Assembly (NCBI GenBank): GCA_947179395.2 | Contig: OX359290.1 | Location: forward strand, 57,142,200 to 57,206,199 | Direction of reading: 5' to 3' | Source: Pulicaria dysenterica | Lineage: Eukaryota; Streptophyta; Magnoliopsida; Asterales; Asteraceae | DNA length: 64,000 bases | Shown: one piece after another, positions 44,450 through 56,500 of the stretch | Numbering within the stretch: position 1 is the first letter of the stretch | How the letters are laid out: the number at the start of each line of letters is the position of its first letter | Made by a program: the position numbers and the translations under genes | Notes under the pieces: model-generated | The model's input: the letters and a program-made list of their open reading frames with translations, nothing else | Told to the model about the DNA's origin: nothing | Database searches by the model: none

Positions 44450-45372
44450 TGTAAGAGTTCATGTAGGTAAACAAAAACGCAACGGAAGCAATTTTAAAAC
44501 ATTTTTCTCAAAGATCTTACAAGAACTCCATGAATGGTAAAAACTTGAAACACATGCATGCAACCAAAAGAACAAACACAAAGGATAGAGAGATTTATAC
44601 CTTCCTCCTTAGCTCCTAGCTACTGAAATGAAGGTATAAGAAATCGGGATGAACAATGTCTTGAAGAAAATGCCTCCAAGAACCCACCGAAGTGATACAC
44701 CAATTTTCCTCTACCTTGTGCTAGCAAAAACAAGACACCAACAAACTTCCAAGGTCTTGATGATCTTGTATATCCCTTAGAATTTCTGGAAACACACACA
44801 AGAACACTCATAACTCTTCAAGTTTAGTGTAATATGTGTATGTAAGTTCAAGTGGCAAAAGGTTCCAAAGTCTCTCAACAAATGAGCTTATAAAGAGCTC
44901 ATTTTCGTCACTTCAGATCCTCTAGCCGGCCAAGAACTTAATTCCCATTGGACCACTTAACCAAAGCCAACAAAAAACAAGTGCCACTTAGTTTTCTGAG
45001 CTTCACGACCCCTCACGGTCCCTCATGGCCCGTGAAGCTTAAAAGCTTCACGGCCCGTGCCGTGTTCTGGAAGTCGTGGAGGTATCCGTGGCGCATTTGA
45101 CCTTCACAATCCCCTTCACGACCCGTGAAGGGCCGTGAAGCCACTTTGGTCCATGGGCCAGATAGCCCATGTAGGAACTCGTGGGGCAGTGTGCTTCACG
45201 ACCCGTGAAGAATCCTTTACGCTCGTGAAGCCTAGGTCAACTGGAATTTGACCATTTTAACCGGTTGTTTTCACTTAGGGCTGTCGGGGTAGAGGTTTGG
45301 TGTATGACCCAATAGGCCCGGACCTCATTGGCAGTGATATGGCATACGTGTTCTAGTGGGTATACTCCAAAA
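44450..45372 (-). mobile_element. 5' LTR of element B
   Basis: 923 bp, same family as the 918-bp LTRs of K. The outer end is decayed (minus strand TTTTGGAGTATACCC where TGTTGGAGTATGCCC is expected). It carries many CTTCACGGCCCGTGAAG-like words at 44995-45235. Sirevirus C pol resumes at 45373, so B inserted in C near the protease/integrase border. Confidence 0.8.
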
Positions 45373-48300
45373 AACTTAACTTTGTCTAAAGTTTTATATG
45401 TTAAAGGGCTTAAATATAATCTCATCAGTATAAGTCAACTTTGTGATGGTGACAATAAAGTCCTTTTTACTAAAACAGGTGGTTCCATCATAAATAAAGA
45501 AAGCAAAACAGTTATTTGTGCAAAGAGAACCAAGGATGTTTATACTATTGATATGTCCTCTGGTGATCCATTTAAGTTAACCTGTTTGTATACAAAATAT
45601 GTAATAGAAACAAACTGGTTATGGCACAAAAGGCTTTCCCACCTAAATTTCAAAAATATAAACAAGTTGAGCAAGGGTGATCTAGTGTTAGGACTGCCTT
45701 CACTGACATATGTTAAGCCTAAACCTTGCTCTGCCTGTGTAAAGGGAAAGCAACACAAAACATCTTTTCCATCTAAGCAAGCCTTCTCCATTACAGAACC
45801 TTTCTACATGTTGCACATGGATTTGTTTGGTCCTGTTGCTACTGCAAGTACTGGTGGAAGTAATTATGCACTTGTCATGGATGATGAATTCTCAAGATAC
45901 ACTTGGGTCATCTTCCTTAAAGCAAAACGTGAGGCTGCTGAAGAGATAATAAGCTTTATCAGAAAGATGGAAGTGCTAAATGGCAATCTGGTAAGGATGC
46001 TTAGAAGTGATCATGAAACTGAGTTTAGAAATCAAACTCTTGAAGGTCTCTGTGTTGGGAAAGGAATATCTCAAAACTTCTCTGCTCCAAGAACTCCACA
46101 ATAGAATGGTGTAGCTGAGAGAAGAAATAGAACATTGATTGAAGCTGCAAGAACAATGTTGTGTGAGAGTGGGTTAGGATTCAATTTCTGGGCTGAGGCT
46201 GTTAGCTGTGCTTGTTTTACACAAAACAGATCCCTTGTGATCAAAAGGCACAACAAAACTCCTTATGAGGTGCTCAAGGGAAGGAAGCCAAACATCAGCT
46301 TTCTGCATATCTTTGGATGTCAGTGTTTTATTCTAAATTAAACGGATCAATTGCAGAAGTTTTCACCCAAAGCTGATGAAGGTGTGTTTGTTGGCTATTC
46401 TGTCATCCCTAAAGCTTACAGAGTATACAACATCAGAACAAAGGTCATTGAAGAATCAATCAATGTAAGTTTTAATGAAAATGACTTTGTTGTTTCCTGT
46501 TCTTCTAACTCTTCTACAAGTGAGGAATTTAATGATCTAATGCATACTGAGGAAAGTACTCCAGTATCATCTGATCCAATCCCAACAGCTGATGTAGATG
46601 ACCTAGATGAACCTGTTCCCATAATCTATGAAACAAATGCACAGCCTACCTCAATCCAACCATTACTCCTACTTAATGATGTGAATACTGATTCAACCTA
46701 TGTAGACTCATATTCCATATCACATATTCCTTCAGCAAGAAATTCCATTAGCTGATCAACCAGAAGTATCATCAGCTGATCCTGATATAGGAATTTCAAC
46801 TCCCCAAATCCAAAATAATCCTATATCTCCCATAATCCATAATGCCTACAAGGACCATAGAGATCATCCAAAATATCAGCTCATAGGTAACATAGAATCA
46901 CCTGTACTAACAAGATCAAAAGCTTGCAATTTCTGTCTGTACATAGGTTTTGTTTCTATGATTGAACCAAAGAAGGTAGATGAAGCCCTAAATGATTCCC
47001 AGTGGATTAATGCCATGCAAGAAGAGTTGGAAGAATTCACCAGAAACAATGTTTGGACTTTAGTGCCAATGCCAAAGGACAAATCCATCATTGGTACTAA
47101 GTGGGTGTTTATAAACAAGATGGATGAACAAGGGCTGATCATCAAAAATAAAGCAAGGCTAGTTGCTCAGGGGTACTGTCAGGAAGAAGATATTGATTTT
47201 GATGAGACATTTGCCCATGTTGCAAGACTTGAAGCAATACGATGGTTCATAACCTATGCTGCCTTCAAAGACTTCAAGGTATTCCAAATGGATGTTAAGA
47301 GTGCCTTCCTCAATGGTGAACTAAAGGAAGAGGTGTATGTCAAACAACCATCTGGTTTTGAGGATGCAAGAAAGCCAGACCATGTTTACTTCTTAAACAA
47401 GGCTTTATATGGTCTTAAGCAAGCTCCAAGAGCCTGGTATGATACCCTCTATTCTTTTCTAACAACTAAAGGCTGCACTTATTCATAAGAAAATACAAGG
47501 GTGATGTAATTCTTGTGCAGATATATGTAGATGACATAATAGTTGGGTCTACAAATTTGGATCTTTGTAAGAAGTTTTCTAAACTCATGTCTGATAATTA
47601 TCAGATGAGTATGATGGGTGAACTAAACTATTTTCTTGGACTTCAAATTAAACAAGAGGTTGATGGAATTTTCATTCATCAAACAAAGTATGTAAATGAC
47701 TTACTTAAGAAATTTGAGTTTGAAAATTGTTCCTCGATGAAAACACCCATGTACACTGCCTTAAAGCGTGGAAAGGACACTGATGGTAAATCAGTGAACA
47801 TTACTGCTTATAGAGGCATGATAGGGTCACTTTTATACGTCACTGCAAGTAGACCAGACATAATGTTCTTAACATGTCTCTATGCTAGATACCAAGCGGA
47901 TCCTAAAGAATCTCACTTAGCATTAGTTAAAAGAGTTTTCAGGTATCTCAAAGGAACTCCTAATCTAGATCTTTGGTACCCCAAGGACTCAGATTTTGAG
48001 TTAGTTGGATACACTGATTCTGATTTTGCAGGTTGCACTTTGGACAGAAAGAGTACATCTGGTGTTTGTCAATTGTTAGGTGGAAGTTTAATCAGCTGGT
48101 CAAGCAAGAAACAGAACTCTGTTTCAACATCTACAGCTGAGGAAGAATACATTGCTGCTGGAAGCTATTGTGCTCAATTGCTTTGGCTGCAAAATCAACT
48201 ACTTGACTATGACATACAGTTTGAAAACTCCCCAATTCTCTGTGACAACACAAGTGCCATATCTATTTCTAACAATCCTGTTTTACACTCTAAAACAAAG

Positions 48301-48420
48301 CACATTGAAATCTGACACCAATTTTTATGAGATAATGTGCAGAAAAAGAAAGTGTTAATGCACTACATCAGCACTGATTTTCAATTAGCTAATCTTTTTA
48401 CAAAACCTTTTGTTCTTGTG
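45373..48420 (+). pseudogene. Sirevirus C pol, 3' part
   Basis: Begins after the B insertion at VLYVKGLKYNLISISQLCD. GAG-pre-integrase WLWHKRLSHLNFKNINKL and CSACVKGKQHK. Integrase HMDLFGPVA, RMLRSDHETEF and NGVAERRNRTLIEAAR. RT WVFINKMDEQG, QMDVKSAFLNGELKEEVY and QIYVDDIIVGSTN. RNase H WSSKKQNSVSTSTAEEEYIA to KTKHIEI. Lesions: TAG for Gln near 46102, TAA near 46339, TGA near 46753, a small deletion with frameshift near 47485, and TGA near 48313. The usual C-terminus after LFTKPF is missing. It is more intact than F and has no integrase deletion. Confidence 0.9.
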
Positions 48421-48951
48421 TGAATTCTAACCGAAGTACTTATTTAAGCTTCTTCATATCTTATTGATTGTGAATCAGCTAAGGGGATTATGTCAGCTGA
48501 CAACCATCAGCTGATGCAATACCTCAGCTAAGGACTAGAAGCTCAGCTAAGTATATTCATTAGCTGATACTTGTTTTTCTCAAAAATGGATCAGCTGATA
48601 CCTTTTCACTTATCAGCTGATGCCTCTCAAGGTCAAAATTCTGTGTCCCCACACATATTCTATTTTTTTCTCATTTGTATTTAATTCTATCCTAGGTTGT
48701 ATTTAATTCTGTCTATTTCTCCGTTAGTTGTCTGTGTATTAATTAGATTTCCGTTTACTCCTTTTTGCAGACGTGACAGTTACTTTTTGAAAAAGATATT
48801 TCAGTGTCAGTTTTAGGTTTCCAAAGAAGATATAAATGATTGTTTAAGCGGTTTTTAATCTTTAAGCTTTCAAAATTCTCAAAAATTCTTCTTCTTCCCT
48901 CTTACGAAACCTACTCCAACATTGCTCTCTGTATCTCCGTTCTGCTCAACA
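48421..48951 (+). other. Spacer between Sirevirus C pol and env-like ORF
   Basis: First 200 bp carries eight TCAGCTGA-like words (48475-48613) with less regular spacing than in the LTR. TTTTTGCAG at about 48764-48772 is a good 3' splice acceptor about 180 bp before the env-like ATG, consistent with expression from a spliced RNA. This is inference. Confidence 0.5.
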
Positions 48952-49242
48952 ATGGTGATGTTCAACCCTACTGCAACTCCTCATGCCATTCCCGGTGAGA
49001 ATGTCACTCCCAACTCTGTTTTCACCATCTGTCCAAATAACATCCTCATAAACACTGATATACCCTCGAGCAAGGCTAACCAGGGCTATGAACCCATGGT
49101 CACATTCTTAACTGCTCATCCTCTATTCAACTGCTTATCTGTTCATCCTTTGTTTATCTTCCCTAACATCATTGGGGAGATGTGGTACACTGCCAGATAC
49201 CACCCTATCGAACAAACCATAACCTGTTCGTGCCTAAATAAC
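48952..49242 (+). pseudogene. Sirevirus C env-like ORF, N-terminal piece
   Basis: Starts MVMFNPTATPHAIPGENVTP and runs 97 codons to the insertion site of element K. The frame continues at 57424 exactly when one copy of the ATAAC duplication is discounted. Content such as SKANQGYEPMVTFLTAHPL..IIGEMWYTARYHP is, from memory, typical of the extra ORF of composite-family Sireviruses. No signal peptide or membrane segment is obvious in this piece. Confidence 0.7.
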
Positions 49243-50160
49243 TGTTGGAGTATGCCCACTGACACACATATGCCGTATCACTACCGATGATGTACGGGCC
49301 TATTGGGTCATACACCTAACTTCTACCCAAATAGCCCTATGTGAAAACAGCCGGTCAAAATGGTCAAATTCCAGTTGACCTAAGCTTCACGACCGTGAAG
49401 GATGCTCCACGGGTCAGGAAGCATGGTGTACCCACAAGTCCTTACACAAGCATTATGGCTCGTGGACCAGAGTGGCTTCACGGTCCTTCACGGACCGTGA
49501 AGGGATCGTGAAGGATAAATGCACCACGGATACCTCTACGACTTGTAAAAAAACGGCACGGGCCGTGGAGCTTTTAAGCTTCACGGGCCGTAAGAGCCCG
49601 TGAGGGGTCGTGAAACCCGGAAACCGAAGTGGCACTTGAATTTCATTGGCCTTGGCTTGGTGGTCCAATGAAATTTCAAGTTGTGGCCGGTTAGAGCTGT
49701 TCCAGAAGGCTCCATAAGGTTTTATATAAGGATTGTGCCTTGAAGGCTTTAGAACCTTTTGCCATCTTAACTTCCACACACACTCAAGCTTCAAAAAGAG
49801 TTCTTATGAGGATTTGTGAGTGTTTCCAAAAGTCAAGGGCTGAAGCAAGTGCATCAAATCAAGAGGTGATTGTTGGTGACTTGCATTGCTAGCACAAGGT
49901 AGAAGTTCCATTGGTGTATAACTTCGGTGGAAGAACTTGGAGGCGTTTTCTTCAAGTTTAGTTCATCCCATCCGAAAACAACCTTCTCTACAGTAGCTAG
50001 GAGCTAAGGAGGAAGGTATAACACTATTTCTACCCTTGTTCTTGTTTGTTTTGGTTGCATGTAAGTTGTATCAAGTTTATACCATTCTATGGAGTTCAAG
50101 AATTTTTTGATGTAAATCTTTGCTTCCGTTGTGTTTCTGTGATGTACTTGAACTCCTACA
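49243..50160 (+). mobile_element. 5' LTR of element K
   Basis: TGTTGGAGTATGCCC to AACTCCTACA. TATATAAG at about 49723 is the likely TATA box. The same family as the B LTR. Confidence 0.95.
49385..49614. repeat. Palindromic words CTTCACGGGCCGTGAAG in the K LTR
   Basis: Copies at 49385-49400 (CTTCACGACCGTGAAG), 49405-49421, 49555-49571 and 49579-49594, plus a dense cluster of TTCACGG/CCGTGAA half-words at 49476-49514 and further half-words to 49614. Steps are 20 and 24 bp within pairs. They lie about 110-340 bp upstream of the TATA box. More copies occur in the leader and in B. Confidence 0.75.
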
Positions 50161-50174
50161 GTGGTATCAGAGCC
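50161..50174 (+). promoter_or_regulatory. Primer-binding site, initiator tRNA-Met type (element K)
   Basis: GTGGTATCAGAGCC directly after the 5' LTR. Confidence 0.9.
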
Positions 50175-51878
50175 ATCTTGATTCCTTACATGCACCATTT
50201 TGGCCTGAAAATCATTTTTATGCAAGATAGGGCATTCTGTCCAGAAGGCCTTCACGGGCCGTGGAGGTTTTATCTTCACGGGTCGTGAAGCCTACACGAC
50301 TTCAGTGTGGGGTTGGGGTCATAAAAAGGGTTTTTTGAAATTTTTCACGAGTCGTGAGACGCACTGGTTTCACGGGCCGTGAGAAGCCGTGAAGACCAGT
50401 GGTCGGGAAGGACGTCTGGAAATTGTTTTTTGACCCGTTTTAAAAGAAAAACTTTATAAAAATGATTTGTCCAATATTCTGGATTTTCCAGTAGATTAAC
50501 TTGGTCTTTTGACCATCTGGAAAACCCCATAATATCCTAACTCACATTCTTTATATGTTTTTCAAAGTGTTTGGAATTCCTAATGCATACGTACAAGATT
50601 TATTCATTCGTGCCTTGAGTGTTTTAGGTAGTCTCGGAATCAATCTAGTTGGGATATTTTTGACACGGTTTGGTGTGGCACACTGTGTTGTTTTGTGATG
50701 TTTGTTGTGGTTGTTTGTAAATCCGGTAACATTGAGCCCATTAGACCCTTGTGATGTGTTTTGGTTGGTTGTAATTATTTATTCATTCATTTGTTGGTTT
50801 GTACCACATTTGGTTTGTAATAATTAATTAATTTATTCGGTTTGTAATATTTAACGGCTTGCATGCCGATTTCTTATTCTTTGTAATTGTCAGAATTAGC
50901 TTAAAATAGATTTTGTTGCTTGCACGCCATTTCCTTTTAAATTTGTAAAATTGTAAAAGGAGAACCGAATACAACCAAAGGAGAACCGGGAGAAGGTGTC
51001 TTTGCTCAATCTTGGATCCGGAGGTCGGTGGGAGACGCAATGGATCAAGTGGGAGGAGCACGCATCAAGTCATTCGGAGATCATCCTTAGATGACTTAGT
51101 CTTGTCCGTTGGCTCACGGGCAAGACGCATAGGGTTGGCTCGTTACCGGATATGTTTACATGCGTGGTTGTTTATTTATTTTGTTTTTCTTGCTTGGTTG
51201 TTTAGTTCTTCGCAAGCTTGAAAACTTTTCAAAATAAATTAAAACCAAGAGTTTTGAATTGGTTAACAAACCTCGCGCGCCACAACAAGAATTGGTTAAA
51301 ATTTGTTTTAACCGGAGAAATCAAAATCCCGTTTTTCTCAAAAGTAAATCACACGCCAACCATAAGATGAAACCACCCAAATCTAGTGAAACAAGATCGG
51401 TCATCGAGCTTAGCCGATATCGGTTTTGTGTAACTGTGTGGAGGGTGCGTGTGGCAACTCGCAAGGTCGATTGTCGAGCTTAGCCGAGCCAGCCATTGGG
51501 CTAGAGTACCACAGTGTATCTTGATGGTCGATTTACAATTCCAAGACTTAAAACGCCTTGGTAGTTGTCGTGCCCATACCGAGCTACCATGGTGGATTAA
51601 TGAGGGATGGTGTGCAGGGATCAAACATGCCAAATGGGTGCTATGAGTACCTGGGATCCCGCAAGTGTCTAAGAGTTGCGATCGCGGATTGCAATCGGTA
51701 AAGTGTTTACCGGCCTAAGTAGCTCCATGAAGTGATCTGCGGCAAACCCGTCATGGATTGGGGTACTTTGAGGTTCTTGGCCCTTGTTAATATAATTTAT
51801 TTTTACAAACAAGAGGGTAATTATTTAACAAGGATTATAATACGTCAAACTAACCAAACTTCGTATTCTGCTTGTAGA
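50175..51878 (+). other. Leader of element K with palindromic words and conserved-loop hairpins
   Basis: No gene. Word pairs at 50250/50274 and 50344/50369. Hairpin K1: ACAAGATCGGT (51391-51401) with ATCGGTTTTGT (51419-51429), three G-T pairs, loop of 17 nt containing TCGAGCTTAGCCGA. K2: loop TTGTCGAGCTTAGCCGAG at 51471-51488 on an imperfect stem. K3: CCTTGGTAG (51556-51564) with CTACCATGG (51584-51592), loop TTGTCGTGCCCATACCGAG. Another hairpin, CCATGA (51725-51730) with TCATGG (51751-51756), corresponds to D's fourth. Confidence 0.7.
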
Positions 51879-54800
51879 ATGGCATCTACTAGCACCAACA
51901 CCAACACCGCAAACATGTCGCTAGGACCTTTCCTTGAGAAGTAGAAACTTCAAGGACCGAACTTTATGGATTGGTTTAGGACATTGAGAATTGTCCTACA
52001 CCACGAAATGAAGATGGAGGTCTTGGAGTCTCCTCTTCCGGATCCCCCTGCTACCAATGCAACGAGGGCTGTCCGAGACGCGTATGATAAGCGTGTCAAG
52101 GACACAAATGACATAACCTGCCTCATGCTTACGACCATGAGTCCCGAGTTGCAACGGCAATTCGATACTGTGAGTGCGTATGACATGATAACGCAGCTGA
52201 AGGACATGTTCCAGATGCAAGCGAGGCAAGAGTTGTTCGAATGCGTCAAAGGCTTCGTTGGTTGCCGGATGCAGGAGGGCAGTAACGTGAGTGCACATGT
52301 CCTTCGTATGAAGGGCTATGTGGATCAGCTGGAGAAGTTGGGGTTCCCGATGGGGAAGGAGTTGGCGGTTGAAATAATCCTTCAATCCTTGCCTCCATCC
52401 TATGGGCCCTTCATTGTGAATTTCCATATGCATAATATGGATAAGACCATAATGGAGCTTCATGGCATGTTGAAGACCGCTGAGTCTAACATGGCCAAGA
52501 CGAAGCCATCTTCCTCCACTGCCGTCCTTACGATCAATGAGGGTGGCAAGAAGTGGAAGCAACCCGCTTCGTTCTCCAAGGGTAAGGGGAAGGGGAAGGC
52601 CAAGGAGGAAACACCAAAGCCTAACCTAACCCCGGAGGCAAAGGGGAAACAAGTGGCTGCTGCTGCCACCTCACCGGAAGAGGCAACCTGCTTCTTCTGC
52701 GGGGAAAAGGGTCACTACCGGCGTAATTGCCCCAAGTACACGGAGGAGCTCAAGAGATTGAGATCTAAAGGTGCCGCTGCCTCCGGTATGTATATGATTG
52801 AACTCCAATACACTTCTACTTCTAACGCCTGGGTTTTTGACAGCGGGTATGGTACTCACATTTGTAATAATGTGCAGGTACTAACAAGAAGTAGGGACCT
52901 TGTAAGTGGAGAGCTGGATCTCATCATGGGAAACAAGGCGGTTGTCCCGGTTGAGAAGATAGGAAGTGTGGAGCTTGCCTTTCAATCCGGCTTATCTATT
53001 GTTTTATCTAATGTTTGTTATTCGACATGCGTGGCAAGAAACATTATTTCTTTATATGCATTATACGACGATGGATTTGATTTTGAATTTAAAAATGGTT
53101 CTATTTTGTGTTATAAGAATGGTTCTTTTTATTTCAAAGCATCTCCATGTCATGGCATATATGAAACAAGCGTAAGGTTGAGAAACAATAGATCAATCAT
53201 GAATGTTGATTCGGGATCCAAAAGTGTTTTGGATAAAATGTCTCTTTGGCATGGTCGGTTAGGCCACATAAACAAGAAACGCATCGCCAAGCTCAAAGCG
53301 GATGGGATCATGGAATCATTTGACCACGGGTCTAATGAAGTATGTGAATCTTGTTTATTGGGCAAGATGACCAAAGCACCCTTCACCGGTGAATGTGAGA
53401 GGGCGAAAGACTTGTTGGATATCGTTCACACTGATGTGTGTGGTCCATTCAAGCATGCCACTAGAGATCACTCCCGCTACTTCGTTAACTTTATTGATGA
53501 TTATAGTCGATATGGGTTTGTCTACTTGGTGAGACAAAAGTCTAAAACCTTTGAGGTGTTTAAGACTTATCAAAACGAAGTAGAAAATCAACTTTGGAAA
53601 AGGATTAAGATGCTTAGATCCGATAGAGTTGGAGAGTATCTTAGTTCTGAATTCCGAGACCATCTTAGAGACTGTGGGATTGTCTCACAATTAACACCTC
53701 CTAGAACGCCTCAATTAAATGGTGTTGCCGAGAGGAGGAACCGAACATTGTTGGATATGGTTCGGTCTATGATGTGTCACACGGAAGTTCCCATCACATT
53801 TTGGGGTTACGCTATTGAGACAGCTGGTAGAATCCTTAACCTCGTACCAACAAAGAAGGTTAAGAGAACACCGTATGAAATATGGCATGGAAAGGTTCCA
53901 TCCATTTCATATTTGAAGGTCTGGGGATGTCCTGCCTACGTGAGACGTAAGGTGGAGGACAAGTTGGAGCCCAGGGCCGAAAGGTGTTTCTTCATTGGTT
54001 ATCATGCTAGTTCCATTGGATATTTGTTTTACAAACCTTCGGAGAACAAGGTATTTGTTGCTCGGAGGGCGGTCTTCCTAGAGAGGGAGCTGGTATCCAA
54101 GAGGGCTAGTGGGAGCAAGGTTGATCTCGAAGAAATTCGAGAGCCTACCGATGTAGAACCTGATGTTGGAACTAGCTCACAACCGGCAACGGTTGAGTCT
54201 ATAATGATGTAGATCTGTTACCTCTAAGAAGATCTGGTAGAAGTCGGCATGAGCCAGAGAGATATGGTTTTAACATATCTGAGGGCACCGACATGGTAGT
54301 TGTTTCTGATGAACCTACCAAATACTAGGATGCTGTGGTGGGCCCTGAGTCTGCCAAGTGGAAAGAGGCAATGGAATCCGAGATTAAATCTATGGCCGAT
54401 AACCAGGTTTGGGACTTGGTAGATCCTGTACCGGGGTGTAAGCCCGTCGGGTGCAAATGGGTTTTCAAGAAGAAGATCGGCGTAGATGGCGAGGTTGACA
54501 CCTTCAAAGCCCGACTGGTAGCTAAGGGTTTCACGCAAACTCATGGTGTAGACTATGAGGAAACCTTTTCTCCGGTGGCTATGTTGAAGTCTATCCGGAT
54601 ACTCATGGCCATTGCCGCATTTCATGATTATGAAATATGGCAGATGGACGTTAAAACCGCGTTCCTTAATGGAACACTGTCAGAGGAGGTGTATATGACA
54701 CAACCTGAAGGTTTTGTAAATCCTGAGTTTCCGGATAAAGTCTGCAAGCTTAAGAAGTCCATTTATGGGCTTAAGAAAGCCTCTCGGAGCTGGAACCTAT

Positions 54801-55789
54801 ATGTAGATGATATTCTGCTAATTGGGAATGACGTCCCAACTTTGCAAGGTGTAAAAGCCTGGCTAGGGAGTTGTTTCTCAATGAAGGATCTGGGAGATGC
54901 AGCTTATATTCTTGGGATTAAAATCTATAGAGATAGATCCCGCAGGTTGATAGGCTTGAGCCAAAGTACATATATTGACAAGGTCCTAAAGAGGTTTAGG
55001 ATGGAGGACTCCAAGAAGGGGTTCATACCTATGTCACATGGTTTGGTATTGAGTAAGACTCAATGCCCTAGTTCCCCTGAGGAATGGGAAGTAATGAGGC
55101 GAGTACCTTATGCTTCGGCAATAGGCTCGATCATGTACGCCATGCTATGTACTAGGCCTGATGTCTCTTGTGCATTAAGTATGACAAGTAGATATCAAGC
55201 CAACCCTGGTGATGCACATTGGAAAGCGGTGAAGAACATTCTCAAGTATCTTCGGAGGACTAAGGAGATGTTCTTAGTATATGGTGGGGAAGAGGAGCTG
55301 AGAGTAACTGGTTACTCTGACGCCAGCTTCCAAACCGACAGGGATGACTGCCGATCTCAATCGGGGTTCGTGTTCCTGTTAAACGGTGGTGCTATCTCCT
55401 AGAGGAGCTCCAAACAAGACACGGTGGCTGATTCCACGACCGAGTCTGAGTACATTGCGGCAAGTGAAGCTGCAAAGGAGGCTGTATGGATGAGGAAGTT
55501 CATCCTTGATCTGGGAGTCGTTCCTAGCATTTCCGACCATGTTGAGGTCTTCTGTGACAACAAGGGTGCGGTTGCGTTAGCAAAGGAACCTAGATCTCAC
55601 CGACGCACGAGACATATTCCGCGGAAATATCATTATATCCGGGACGTGGTCGAGAGTGGAGATATTGTCATCAGCAGAGTACACACGGATAGCAACGTGG
55701 CGGATCCGTTCACTAAACCGTTATCACAAGCAAAGCACGACGCCCACACTCGTGCTATTGGTATTAGATTTGCTAGCGATTTGGTTTGA
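51879..55789 (+). pseudogene. Copia K gag-pol polyprotein, broken, with RT deletion
   Basis: Starts MASTSTNTNTANMSLGPFLE. Zinc knuckle CFFCGEKGHYRRNC near 52690. Protease VFDSGYGTHIC, where Tyr replaces the conserved Cys. GAG-pre-integrase LWHGRLGHINKKRI. Integrase IVHTDVCGPF and SDRVGEYLS. RT QMDVKTAFLNG, then SRSWNL joined directly to YVDDILLIGND: 34 residues present in B and D are missing in frame, just before the active site. RNase H follows to the stop at 55789. Stops: TAG for Glu at 51942-51944, TAG for Gln near 54327, TAG for Trp near 55400. A deletion/frameshift lies near 54210 after ATVES. Confidence 0.9.
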
Positions 55790-56500
55790 GTTTGTATCTT
55801 GTATTGTTTGGTTATTGTATTTGATGTATTTACCTTTTGGGAACACTGAGCAGTATTGCATTTATTGTACGTATCGATTATTAAATGGAGATTTGATAAT
55901 GCGCAAGTTGCGGATATTACCTTAAATCTTTGTGGTACTAGTCATGAGTGGATCAGGATGATAATATCATTTCATCCTCAGACTGGAGATGCATGTGTCT
56001 ACATCACTTTGGTTTGCTTTGTTCTGATTGTTTTCAAACGCAGTCCGTAACTGGCTGTTATAAAGGGAGCAGTTGGGCAAAGTATGGTCAATGTGGTGGG
56101 CAATGTAGTCAAAGGAATTTGTTCCTCTGTTTAGAGAGATATCCCTGGGCCCCTCGATGATTGGGCGCGGACACCAAAATGCATGGCCGTGCTCGAGTGT
56201 GCAGTGATTTGAGTAATCGATTGCAACTCGTATGTTTTGGTCACCACCAATCTTGATCGAGCACATAATCGTGAAGGACAGAGAATGACTTAGTACCATG
56301 TCTCGCCTTCACATGGATATCGTGAACAAAGGGATGATTGATCACTTATCTATAGGACCATCTCAAACCTTTTGGTTGTGATTTGGTACTTGGCAGGGAT
56401 GACATACCCCGTACCGACTTGGGGGCAGAGATGTCTTGCTAGAGGCCGCTCTCTGTCTGTGATACATATGGATAAGGTGCGTCATGTGCAAGTGGGAGTC
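55790..56500 (+). other. 3' UTR and polypurine tract of element K
   Basis: No ORF of note. It ends GTGCAAGTGGGAGTC directly before TGTTGGAG, the polypurine tract. Confidence 0.75.
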
